Of a DNA stretch of 64,000 nt, positions 37,567 through 45,587 are shown piece by piece. Source of the stretch: Microbacterium faecale (GTDB taxonomy: Bacteria > Actinomycetota > Actinomycetes > Actinomycetales > Microbacteriaceae); assembly GCF_014640975.1 (NCBI RefSeq), contig NZ_BMHO01000001.1, forward strand, positions 196,166 to 260,165, in the 5' to 3' direction. The first letter of the stretch is position 1; each line of letters starts with the position of its first letter. The notes below the pieces were generated by a model, which was not told where the DNA came from, ran no database searches, and saw nothing but the letters and a program-made list of their open reading frames with translations. Made by a program: the position numbers and the translations under genes.

Positions 37567-37615
37567 GTGGTTCGCCTCCCGCGGGTGCCCTCAGCACCTG
37601 CGGAAGGCGAACCAC
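37567..37615. terminator. Bidirectional terminator between convergent genes
   Basis: 22-bp arms (37567-37588 and 37594-37615), two mismatches, 5-nt loop. Lies between the ends of the MDR gene and LLM 2, so it can serve both strands. Confidence 0.75.
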
Positions 37616-37627
37616 GCGGACGATGAC

Positions 37628-38719
37628 TCAGGCGGACTGGACGACCGCCGCGTCATAGTGCTGACGGACCTTCGGCATGATCTCGGCCGCGAACAGCTCG
37701 ATGCTCGCCCGCGCGGTGTCGTGACTCATCCCACCGAAGGACGGCTGAAGGACGAGCTCGAACTCGCCCATCTGCTCCTGGATCCAGATCAGCTTGTCGA
37801 TGATCATCTGCGGCGTGCCGTAGAGCGCAGCATCCGCATAGTCCTTACCGGCCTGGCTCACGCCCTTCTCACGGATCACCGCAGCGTTGTCAGCGTAACG
37901 CTCGTACCCCTTCGTGTTGGCGAAGTGGACGCCGTCCATCTCGTAGTGGTCGACGTTCGCTTCGAAGAAGTTCCCGACGTACTCGTACATCCCGTCGATC
38001 GCGACGTTCTCATCGCGATGGCAGTACATCGCGACGTTGAGCGCGACCGGTGGAGCCTGCTCGTTCCAGACCTCCGCGTAGTAGTCGCGGTACGCCTGGA
38101 ACGTCGGCAGCATCTTGTCGACGGGTCGCAGGATGAACGACATCAGGCGGCACTTGTTGTGCACCCCCGAAACCATCGAGTCATGAGAACCCGCCACCGT
38201 GTACAGGCGGTCCTTCCAGGAGGCGAACGGCCCGGGCTTGAGCTGCGTGCGCGGCATCGCATAGAAGGGGCCCTCCCCTTCTATGCGCCCCGTCTCGATG
38301 CCCTCGATGATCATCTTCGCCGACTCATCGAAACGCGCCCGCGACTCCTCGAGCGGGATGCCGAACGGTCCGAACTCCTTGCGCGACAGGCCGCGACCCA
38401 TGCCGAAGATCGCGCGCCCTTCCGACAGGTGGTCGAGCATCAACAGCTTCTCCGCTACCCGCACCGGCTGAGTGTTCCACGGCAGGATCACAGCCCCGGT
38501 GCCGAGCTTGATCGTGTTCGTCCGAGCGGCGATGTGCGAGAGCCACAGGAGGTTGTCCGGCATGAACGCGTAGTCGCTGAAATGATGCTCAACGGCCCAG
38601 ACGCTGTCGTAGCCGAGCTTCTCGCCGAGGACCGCCAGCTCGGTCTCACCCTTGTAGACCTCGTGGTCGGACACCGACGGGTCGCCCTTGCCGAATCCGA
38701 AGTTCAGACCGATATGCAT
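37628..38719 (-). CDS. Luciferase-like (LLM) flavin-dependent monooxygenase 2
   Basis: 363 residues, full-length paralog of LLM 1: MHIGLNFGFG, GYDSVWAVEHHF, MPDNLLWLSHIAART, GRAIFGMGRGLSRKEFG, SFILRPVDKM and DYADAALYGTPQ are shared. AAGGAG lies 6 nt before the ATG. Single-gene transcript divergent from SDR 3. Two different but related oxygenases suggest two oxidation steps or two related substrates. Confidence 0.93.
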   Translation of the reverse strand: MHIGLNFGFGKGDPSVSDHEVYKGETELAVLGEKLGYDSVWAVEHHFSDYAFMPDNLLWLSHIAARTNTIKLGTGAVILPWNTQPVRVAEKLLMLDHLSEGRAIFGMGRGLSRKEFGPFGIPLEESRARFDESAKMIIEGIETGRIEGEGPFYAMPRTQLKPGPFASWKDRLYTVAGSHDSMVSGVHNKCRLMSFILRPVDKMLPTFQAYRDYYAEVWNEQAPPVALNVAMYCHRDENVAIDGMYEYVGNFFEANVDHYEMDGVHFANTKGYERYADNAAVIREKGVSQAGKDYADAALYGTPQMIIDKLIWIQEQMGEFELVLQPSFGGMSHDTARASIELFAAEIMPKVRQHYDAAVVQSA

Positions 38720-38823
38720 ATGTGGCTCCTTAGCCTGTCGCAAGGTGGTGCGACGGTACGTCCGTCATCGGCACGTCCGTCTGGATCGTCCTCACGCTAG
38801 AAGCTCTGCGCGGCGCCGGAGCT

Positions 38824-38836
38824 ATCACCTTGAGAC
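38824..38836. promoter_or_regulatory. Degenerate operator dyad 4 (half-site TGAGAC)
   Basis: ATCACCTTGAGAC keeps the right half (TGAGACGCTC, as in dyad 1) and the inner TCA of the left half. It lies between LLM 2 and SDR 3. Much weaker than dyads 1-3. Confidence 0.4.
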
Positions 38837-38950
38837 GCTCGCGATGGGACGCCATCGCGGGCGAGGTTTCTCGGCGGCGCAAGATGAGACGTGCGTGGCT
38901 CCGCGCGACTCCGCAGAATGATCGGACGACAGAGCACCGAGGAGGCTCCC

Positions 38951-39757
38951 ATGGAAGGCATCACGAACTGGACCGGCAGAGTCGCCGTCGTCACGGGCGG
39001 CGCGAGCGGCATCGGCAAGGGCATCGCCGGCGCGTTCCGCGGGGAGGGCGCGACGGTCGTCATCGCGGACCGGGACGCCACTGCTCTCGCGCAGGTCCAG
39101 CAGGAGGGCTACGCGACGGTCGAAACTGATGTCACCGCGGCGGACAGCGTCGCCGCGCTCGCCGAGCGCGTCGTCGGCGACCATGGCCGCGTGGACGTCG
39201 TCGTCAACAACGCAGGCGTCGGCCCGAAGGGGGCCGCCGCCGATCTCACCCTGGAGGACTGGCGCTGGGTGCTCGACGTCAACCTCATGGGAGTGGTCCA
39301 CGGAATCCAGGCGTTCCTGCCGCACCTGACGGCGAACCCGCACGGCGCGTGGATCGTCAACACCGCGTCGATGTCACGCTTCTTCACGCCTCCGGGCTAC
39401 GCCCCGTACGTCGCCAGCAAAGCCGCCGTCGAGGGCTTGAGTCTCACGCTGGCCGCCGAGCTCGCAGCCGACGACGCACAGGTCGGCGTTACCGTGCTCC
39501 ACCCCGGCGCCGTCCGCACCAACATCAAGGCGAGCCTGCGGAACCGCCCCGCCGGGAGTGCCGGTGGCCTCGTCGATTTCGACATCGCTCAAAAGATCGT
39601 CGACGATGACATGTGGATCGGGCCGGAGGAAGCCGGAGCGATCGTCGTTCGCGCCGTTCGCAATGGCGACCGGTACGCATTCACCCATCCCGGCATGCGC
39701 AGCGATGTGCGATCGGCGTTCGACGCGGTACTGGAGGGAATGGATAAGTACACCTGA
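38951..39757 (+). CDS. Short-chain dehydrogenase/reductase (SDR 3)
   Basis: 268 residues: TGGASGIGKGIA, VVNNAGVG, NTASMSRF and YVASK. More distant from SDR 1 and 2 than they are from each other. The ATG at 38951 follows GAGGAGG by 5 nt. Its promoter region is shared with LLM 2. Last gene of the catabolic island. Confidence 0.92.
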   Translation: MEGITNWTGRVAVVTGGASGIGKGIAGAFRGEGATVVIADRDATALAQVQQEGYATVETDVTAADSVAALAERVVGDHGRVDVVVNNAGVGPKGAAADLTLEDWRWVLDVNLMGVVHGIQAFLPHLTANPHGAWIVNTASMSRFFTPPGYAPYVASKAAVEGLSLTLAAELAADDAQVGVTVLHPGAVRTNIKASLRNRPAGSAGGLVDFDIAQKIVDDDMWIGPEEAGAIVVRAVRNGDRYAFTHPGMRSDVRSAFDAVLEGMDKYT

Positions 39758-39859
39758 GACCCTTCCCTCCGCCGCGCCGTATGTCGTCGGTGGCCGACGG
39801 CGGGCGGGCGCACGCTGAGATCACGAGCTTCCCGAAATGACAGCGTTTACCCTCGAAGC

Positions 39860-40261
39860 ATGGGATTCATCATCCGCTCGATCGTCAACGGGTTCGCCAT
39901 CTGGGTGCTGTCGCTCATCCCGTTCCTGCAGATCTCGGTGACCCCGTTCGCTCCGGGTCGCGACCTGCAGCTGCTTCTCACGTTGCTGGCGCTCGGGGGG
40001 CTGTTCGGCCTCGTGAACAGCATCATCGGCACGATCATCAAGATCGTGGCGTTCCCCCTGTTCGTCCTCACCCTCGGGCTCGTCTCGCTCCTGCTCAACG
40101 GTGTGTTGCTCATCGTCACGGCCTGGATCACGGGGTTCTGGAGCTGGGGTCTCGACGTCGAGGCGTTCTGGCCGGGCGTGCTCGCCGGCATCCTGCTCAG
40201 CATCATCAACTGGATCTTCGGGATCATCCTGCGCCCGCAGCGTAAGAAGCGACGCGACTAA
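39860..40261 (+). CDS. Small four-helix membrane protein, phage holin 4 family
   Basis: 133 residues with four predicted membrane helices (about 5-25, 38-60, 62-90, 103-122) and a basic tail RPQRKKRRD. Belongs to the widespread Phage_holin_4_2-type family, which despite its name is usually chromosomal and of unknown function. No phage genes are nearby. Its end overlaps by 4 nt the end of the opposing hydrolase gene. Confidence 0.85.
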   Translation: MGFIIRSIVNGFAIWVLSLIPFLQISVTPFAPGRDLQLLLTLLALGGLFGLVNSIIGTIIKIVAFPLFVLTLGLVSLLLNGVLLIVTAWITGFWSWGLDVEAFWPGVLAGILLSIINWIFGIILRPQRKKRRD

Positions 40262-41631
40262 CTGCCGCCGTCGCCGAGGTCGGCGCCCGGCGCCGGTCCC
40301 GCCGCGCGAAACACGAAGCTCTCCACGGACGCGGCTTCGGAGAGCCGGTCGAAGTACGCGCGCACGCTCTCGGCGCGTGCGTCTCCGGATTCCTCGAAGA
40401 TGCGTGCCGTCTCGGCGTATGCGCCGACGCGATGCGCGGAGACGTCCCACTCGAACGGGCCGGTGTCGGCCGGGTCCGACGTGCGCCGGATGAGCAGGCT
40501 CTCCTCATCGCCAAGGCGCATCGGGGATCCGCCGTCGGCGAGCGCGGCAACAGGATCGTCGTGGTGCGCGAGCGTGAGCGACGTGACGTCGTCGCCGAGC
40601 GGAATGCGCAGCGGCGACCCGATCGTCGTCACGTGCTGCACGTCGAAGTCGCTGTCGGTAGCGAGGCGCTGCGCCACCATCCCTCCTTGCGAGAACCCCG
40701 TGACGTCGACGACGGATCCCGGCCCGGCGCCCGCCCGCTCGAGCGACTCCCGTACGAAGTCATAGCCATCGGACTCGGGAAGCCCGACGAAGAGGCCCGC
40801 GTTGCCGTCCCAGCTGAACGGGTCGCTGGTGTTCCACGGCGCACCGCGCGATCCGCTGATGTACGCCGCGAACCGCTCCTCGCCGTTCGGCATGCGATAC
40901 CTGTCCACCCGTACTCGCGCGTCGTCTCCCCACTCCGGATTCTCGCCGTTCGGGATCCGTGCGATCGAGTCGGCGAGGCCGCGCGGCGACGACCCCGCGC
41001 CCATGATCGCCATGCCGACCATGGGGACGATGCGCTCGACTCTGTTCGGTCCGCTCGCGTTGCGCGCGCGTGCCCGGCGCGTCTCACCGAGCGACCCCGG
41101 CCCCATTCTGAACCGACCGCGCAGAGCGCGCATCGCGAGCAGCAGCCCCGTCATGGCCGCGGCCCCCGCAGGACCAGCGCCGCGCCAGGCATCGACGAGC
41201 GCGTCACCCGTAGAGGCACGCCACGCCTGCCAGAGGTGCTCGGCCTCGTCCACCGCGGCGGGATTGCGCTCGGCGAGGTCCGCGAGTTCGTCGCGCACGA
41301 GGGATCCGTCGGAGGTGCGCGCCCGCGCACCCTCGATCGCGAGGAGCGTGCGCAGTTCGAGCGCGATGTACGCGTCTGCAGCAAGACGCAGGCTGGCTGC
41401 GAGCTCGAGCGCCCGGTCATGCCACCATCCGCTGCACAGCGACATCAGGGTCGGGCGCACGATGATCAGCGGCACGTCCGTCGGCACGGACTCCTGCAAC
41501 CGGGTCGACTGATCGACATGGTCGACACCACGTCGCACCGCCTCCGCGGCGAGTTCGACGCGCACGGCGAGCGCCCGCAGCTCCTCGGGATCGACGGCGA
41601 CGACCGACCCCTGCGTCACGTCGAGCGTCAC
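40258..41631 (-). CDS. Alpha/beta-hydrolase with helical N-terminus, linked to a WXG-like gene
   Basis: 457 residues. Residues 1-130 are mostly helical and resemble ESX-type substrate N-termini; about 130-190 is Ala/Gly-rich. The C-terminal half has the nucleophile motif VTGFSQGGMVAQRLA (near residue 325) and AHHDDPVAAL, as in lipases or esterases. GTG start overlapping the upstream small gene by 4 nt (GTGA). No signal peptide; export through the type VII system is a reasonable guess. Function unproven. Confidence 0.8.
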   Translation of the reverse strand: MTLDVTQGSVVAVDPEELRALAVRVELAAEAVRRGVDHVDQSTRLQESVPTDVPLIIVRPTLMSLCSGWWHDRALELAASLRLAADAYIALELRTLLAIEGARARTSDGSLVRDELADLAERNPAAVDEAEHLWQAWRASTGDALVDAWRGAGPAGAAAMTGLLLAMRALRGRFRMGPGSLGETRRARARNASGPNRVERIVPMVGMAIMGAGSSPRGLADSIARIPNGENPEWGDDARVRVDRYRMPNGEERFAAYISGSRGAPWNTSDPFSWDGNAGLFVGLPESDGYDFVRESLERAGAGPGSVVDVTGFSQGGMVAQRLATDSDFDVQHVTTIGSPLRIPLGDDVTSLTLAHHDDPVAALADGGSPMRLGDEESLLIRRTSDPADTGPFEWDVSAHRVGAYAETARIFEESGDARAESVRAYFDRLSEAASVESFVFRAAGPAPGADLGDGGS

Positions 41632-41885
41632 CGCAGCACCAGCCGGTTACCCTGCGTGAGAAGCGCATCGGCCTCGTTCACGCACTCCACAACGCCCCGC
41701 TCCGCGATGGTCACGAGCTGGCCCACCGAATCCTGGAAGCCTCGCGCCGCGAACGACCTCCAGGACATGTCGTCGGCGACGGCCGACAACACTTGCGAGG
41801 CCGCCCGAAACTCGTCGGAGGCGCGGATCATCTCGTCGCGCGCCCGCCACAGGATCTGTGCGGTCTCGATGTCGCTCGTGGTCAT
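41628..41885 (-). CDS. WXG100-like small helical protein
   Basis: 85 residues, predicted helix-turn-helix hairpin (IETAQILWRARDEMIRASDEFRAASQVL, then a turn with MSWRSFAARGFQDSV, and a second helix). Size and layout fit WXG100-like partners of secreted proteins, with SWRS at the turn where WxG usually lies. Cotranscribed and translationally coupled with the hydrolase. Confidence 0.7.
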   Translation of the reverse strand: MTTSDIETAQILWRARDEMIRASDEFRAASQVLSAVADDMSWRSFAARGFQDSVGQLVTIAERGVVECVNEADALLTQGNRLVLR

Positions 41886-42053
41886 GCCGCAAGCCTGGCC
41901 CGCCGCACGCGGCGGGTGCTCGGCGGGCAGTGCGGATCCTCAGATAACCGGGGGCGCTCGGCTCCTGTGGACGAGCCGCGGTCGGGCGGCACGCGAAACA
42001 TGCGACACCCAATAGGCTTATACGGCCATTGCCCGCCTCGAACCGGAGGTGTC

Positions 42054-43454
42054 GTGAACGATTTCCCCCCTCAGCCGCTGAGCCCGCTCGACGGACGGTA
42101 CCGCTCCGCCGTCGCCCCCCTCACCGAGTTCCTGTCCGAGGCCGGGCTGAACCGCGCTCGCGTCGAGGTCGAAGTGGAGTGGATCATCCACCTCACAAAC
42201 AACCGCCTGTTCGGCACGTCGCCCCTTGCGGCGGGCGTCAAGGAGAAGCTGCGGCTGGCGTACCGTGACTTCGGCCAAGCGCAGATCGACCAGCTGGCCG
42301 AGACCGAGCGCACGACCCGGCACGACGTGAAGGCCGTGGAGTACTTCGTGCGCGACCGCCTCGCGCAGCTCGAGCTCGATGACCTGTCGGAGCTGACGCA
42401 CTTCGCTCTCACCAGCGAGGACGTGAACTCGGCCTCATACGCGCTGACGGTCAAGCGGGCCGTCGAAGACGCGTGGCTTCCCGCATTCCGTGGCGTCATC
42501 GAGAAGCTGCGGGCGATGGCACTGGACCTCGCCGACGCGCCGATGCTGTCCCGCACGCACGGACAGCCCGCGACGCCGACGACGATGGGCAAAGAGCTCG
42601 GCGTGTTCGTCTGGCGCCTGCAGCGCGCGCTCGCCGGCATCGAGCAGACCGAGTTCATGGCGAAGTTCTCGGGTGCGACCGGCACGTGGTCCGCGCACAT
42701 CGCCGCCGCGCCCCACGTGGCGTGGCCGAACGTCACGCGGGAGTTCATCGAGGGCCCGCTCGGCCTGACGTTCAACCCGCTCACGACGCAGATCGAGCCC
42801 CACGACTGGCAGGTCGAACTGTACGACCGCGTGAGGCATGCCGGCGCGATCCTGCACAACCTCGCGCAGGACATCTGGACCTACATCTCGCTCGGCTACT
42901 TCACCCAGACGCCGGTCGCCGGTGCCACCGGGTCGTCGACGATGCCGCACAAGATCAACCCCATCAAGTTCGAGAACGCCGAGGCCAATCTCGAGATCGC
43001 CGGTGGCCTGTTCGGCACGCTCGGACAGACGCTCGTGACCTCGCGTCTGCAGCGCGACCTGACCGACTCGACAACGCAGCGCAACATCGGCGTCGCCTTC
43101 GGTCACTCGCTGCTCGCGCTCACGAACATCTCCGGCGGGCTCGGCCAGATCTCGCTTGCCCGCGACGTGCTGCTCGCCGATCTCGACGGCAACTGGGAGG
43201 TGCTCGCGGAGGCGATTCAGACCGTCATCCGCGCGGAGGTCGTCGCGGGGCGGTCGCAGATCCGCGACCCGTACGCGCTGCTCAAAGATCTCACGCGCGG
43301 CCACCGCATCGGATCCGCCGAGCTGGTCGAGTTCGTCGCCGGGCTGGACATCTCCGACGACGCGAAGCAGCGACTGTCCGCGCTGACGCCGGCCGACTAC
43401 ACCGGGCTCGCCGAGAGCGCCGTCCGCGCTCGCCTGGGTGAGGCGCGTCTTTAG
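42054..43454 (+). CDS. purB: Adenylosuccinate lyase
   Basis: 466 residues of the longer, E. coli-like PurB type (LSPLDGRYRSAVAPL at the start). Catalyses two steps of purine synthesis: SAICAR to AICAR and adenylosuccinate to AMP, each releasing fumarate. Seen: THGQPATPTTMGKE with the catalytic His, and the signature GSSTMPHKINPIKFENAE. GTG start 4 nt after GGAGGT. Its stop codon overlaps the stop of the opposing IclR gene. Confidence 0.97.
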   Translation: MNDFPPQPLSPLDGRYRSAVAPLTEFLSEAGLNRARVEVEVEWIIHLTNNRLFGTSPLAAGVKEKLRLAYRDFGQAQIDQLAETERTTRHDVKAVEYFVRDRLAQLELDDLSELTHFALTSEDVNSASYALTVKRAVEDAWLPAFRGVIEKLRAMALDLADAPMLSRTHGQPATPTTMGKELGVFVWRLQRALAGIEQTEFMAKFSGATGTWSAHIAAAPHVAWPNVTREFIEGPLGLTFNPLTTQIEPHDWQVELYDRVRHAGAILHNLAQDIWTYISLGYFTQTPVAGATGSSTMPHKINPIKFENAEANLEIAGGLFGTLGQTLVTSRLQRDLTDSTTQRNIGVAFGHSLLALTNISGGLGQISLARDVLLADLDGNWEVLAEAIQTVIRAEVVAGRSQIRDPYALLKDLTRGHRIGSAELVEFVAGLDISDDAKQRLSALTPADYTGLAESAVRARLGEARL

Positions 43455-44206
43455 CGCGTCCCGCCGCGCAAGCGCCTCTGGATGCGGTCCGCGGCAACGA
43501 GCAGCGGGCGGACGTGCACGTTGAGATCGGCCTTGGTCTCCATCCGCCACTTCGGCGTCACGATCGTCACCGCTGACGTCGCCGCGCCCGTGCCGAGCAC
43601 GACGGGAGCGGCGATTGCAGAAACGGAGTCGTGCGTCTCCCCAAGACTGTAGGCCCATCCCGCCCGCTGCACGGTTGCGAGCTGCTGCAGGAACCGCGAC
43701 CAGTCGACGATCGTACGGTCGGTACGCGACGGGAGGAATCCGCTGCGGAACCTCTCCTCGAGCTCGGGAACGCTCTGCCGCGACAGGACCGCCTTGCCAG
43801 CCGCCGTGCAGTGCGCTGGGAGCCGGTGACCGTTGCGCGGCGCCAGCGCCCATTCGCGGGTGCCCGGCATCGATTGCACGTATCGGACCGTGCGTCCCTC
43901 GAGCAGCGCGAGCGACACCATCTCCCCCGTCCGCTCCGCCAGCTCGGCGAGGATGTCATCAGCGGCGTCCCGCACGTCGGTCGCTCGGCTGAGGAGGAGT
44001 GTCGCCTCGATGAACGCCCCTCCCACGCGATACGCCCCACCGCGCTCGTGCTGAACCGCGTACCCGGCCGCGCAGCAGTTCTGCAGCACCCGGTGCGCCG
44101 TGGCCACCGGCAGGTCGAGACCGCGCGAGAGCTCCGTAACCGTCAGCTGACCACGCTCAGCCAGCAGCGTCAGCGCGCGCAGCGTGGTCTGCGCAGAGTT
44201 CGTCAT
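43451..44206 (-). CDS. IclR-family transcriptional regulator
   Basis: 251 residues. Winged helix at 5-70 (TTLRALTLLAERGQLTVTELSRGLDLPVATAHRVLQ) and the IclR effector domain (about 80-245). The ATG at 44206 is chosen since GGAGG lies 5 nt upstream; the GTG at 44212 is too close to it. Divergent from the ferric-type ABC operon, which it probably controls through the dyad at 44252. Confidence 0.92.
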   Translation of the reverse strand: MTNSAQTTLRALTLLAERGQLTVTELSRGLDLPVATAHRVLQNCCAAGYAVQHERGGAYRVGGAFIEATLLLSRATDVRDAADDILAELAERTGEMVSLALLEGRTVRYVQSMPGTREWALAPRNGHRLPAHCTAAGKAVLSRQSVPELEERFRSGFLPSRTDRTIVDWSRFLQQLATVQRAGWAYSLGETHDSVSAIAAPVVLGTGAATSAVTIVTPKWRMETKADLNVHVRPLLVAADRIQRRLRGGTR

Positions 44207-44251
44207 CGCCACCTCCGACAGGGCCGCACCGGCGCGGACACTCGGTCGATC

Positions 44252-44268
44252 TTTTCACATGGTGGAAA
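44252..44268. promoter_or_regulatory. Probable IclR operator
   Basis: TTTTCAC-ATG-GTGGAAA, 7-bp arms with one mismatch, AT-rich against the background. It resembles IclR-family sites built on TGGAAA/TTTCCA. Located 46 nt upstream of the regulator and 116 nt upstream of the binding-protein gene. Confidence 0.6.
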
Positions 44269-44384
44269 GGAACCGGAATGGCTTGTCGCTCTCACGGGGC
44301 CGGGATGACATGGGGATACCCAACAGCTACCCCGGCGGAGCCCCCCGTTCCGCCTCCCTTCACCATGAGACAAAGGAGTCCGAC

Positions 44385-45542
44385 ATGAAGCGACCGATCG
44401 CTTTTCGCACGATGAGTATCCTCGTCGCCGCCGGAACCGTCGCCGCGCTCGCGGCATGCGGCGGCGGGCAGGATGCAGCAGCTCCCGCCGACGGCGAGGC
44501 CCGCGACGGCTGGGTCGACGCCGCCGACCTCGACCTGTCGGGACTCGGCTTCGACGACGACGCCGAAGAGGCCGTGCGCGACCTCTACCAGGAGGCGCAC
44601 GACAGCGGCGAGGAGTCGATGATGATGTACGGCTCCAACCACACGCTGCGCGAGCCGCTGCGTGAGCTGTTCATGGAGCGCTTCCCCGGAACGGAGCTCG
44701 AGACGACCGAGCTGGTCGGCCCGCAGCTGCAGTCAACGCTGGAGACCGAACGCAGCACCGGCCAGAACATCGGCGACCAGATGGAAAACGCGGGCGGCGC
44801 GCGGTACGCCTCCCTCGGTTTCTCCGAGCAGTATCTTCCTCCCGCCTTTGTCATGCCGGAGGGCCTCTCCGAGAACATGGAGAGTCACATGAAGGGCGCG
44901 GAAGACGGGTACGTGACCGCGCAGTGGTCACTGTTCGGCGTCGGGGTCAACACCGACAAGATGGATCCCGCCGACGTTCCGACCGACTGGGCCGAGCTCG
45001 CGGACCCCCAGTGGAAGGACAAGATCGTGATGCACGACCCGAGCGTGCCGGGCGGCGGCCAGGGATTCCTGTCGCGCCTCTACCTCTCGGGTGCCATCGA
45101 TGACGCGACGCTCGAGGGCATCGCCGACAACGTCGCGCTCAAGGGCGAGTTCGCGCAGACGATCCAGTCGCTGAGCCAGGGCGAGTATCCAATGATGATC
45201 GGCGTCGACGCGCCGTACGTGTCGCTCAACAAGGCCCGCGGCGTCCCCGTCGAGATCGTGTTCATGGACGAGGAGAACATCGCGATGCCGCAGCAGTCCT
45301 TCGTGATGAAGGACGCCCCGCACCCGAACACGGCGCGTCTGTGGCTGAACTGGATCTTCAGCGAGGAGGCGCAGGCCGTGATCGCCGAGGCCGGAAACAC
45401 TCCCGTCGTTGACGTGCCGTCCCCGCACGGTCTGCCGGCGTTCTCGGACGCGAACCTCGCGGAGATCCCCTCGCAGGAGGCGCTCGATTCGGAAGCGGAG
45501 ATGATCAGCGAGAAGTTCGGCGAGGTCTTCCAGAACCGCTGA
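44385..45542 (+). CDS. Ferric-type ABC transporter substrate-binding lipoprotein
   Basis: 385 residues. Lipobox AALAAC (lipidated Cys near residue 25), an acidic linker, then a type II binding fold of the SBP_bac_6/AfuA group (MMMYGSNHTLREPLRELFMERFPGTELETTEL, VPTDWAELADPQWKDKIVMHDPS). Relatives carry iron, thiamine, polyamines or organophosphates, so the ligand is not fixed. AAAGGAG lies 7 nt before the ATG. Confidence 0.9.
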   Translation: MKRPIAFRTMSILVAAGTVAALAACGGGQDAAAPADGEARDGWVDAADLDLSGLGFDDDAEEAVRDLYQEAHDSGEESMMMYGSNHTLREPLRELFMERFPGTELETTELVGPQLQSTLETERSTGQNIGDQMENAGGARYASLGFSEQYLPPAFVMPEGLSENMESHMKGAEDGYVTAQWSLFGVGVNTDKMDPADVPTDWAELADPQWKDKIVMHDPSVPGGGQGFLSRLYLSGAIDDATLEGIADNVALKGEFAQTIQSLSQGEYPMMIGVDAPYVSLNKARGVPVEIVFMDEENIAMPQQSFVMKDAPHPNTARLWLNWIFSEEAQAVIAEAGNTPVVDVPSPHGLPAFSDANLAEIPSQEALDSEAEMISEKFGEVFQNR

Positions 45543-45587
45543 CCCTCGCCCCTCCCGCTCCCCGTCGACGTGATGTGAGGTCATGCC

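Noticed and set aside
39860..40261. Holin-like gene as sign of a prophage
   Set aside because: The family is mostly chromosomal and no other phage gene, integrase or attachment site is visible.
44359..44375. TCACCATGAGAC as another copy of the island operator
   Set aside because: Only one half matches, and it lies outside the island in the ribosome-binding region of the binding-protein gene.
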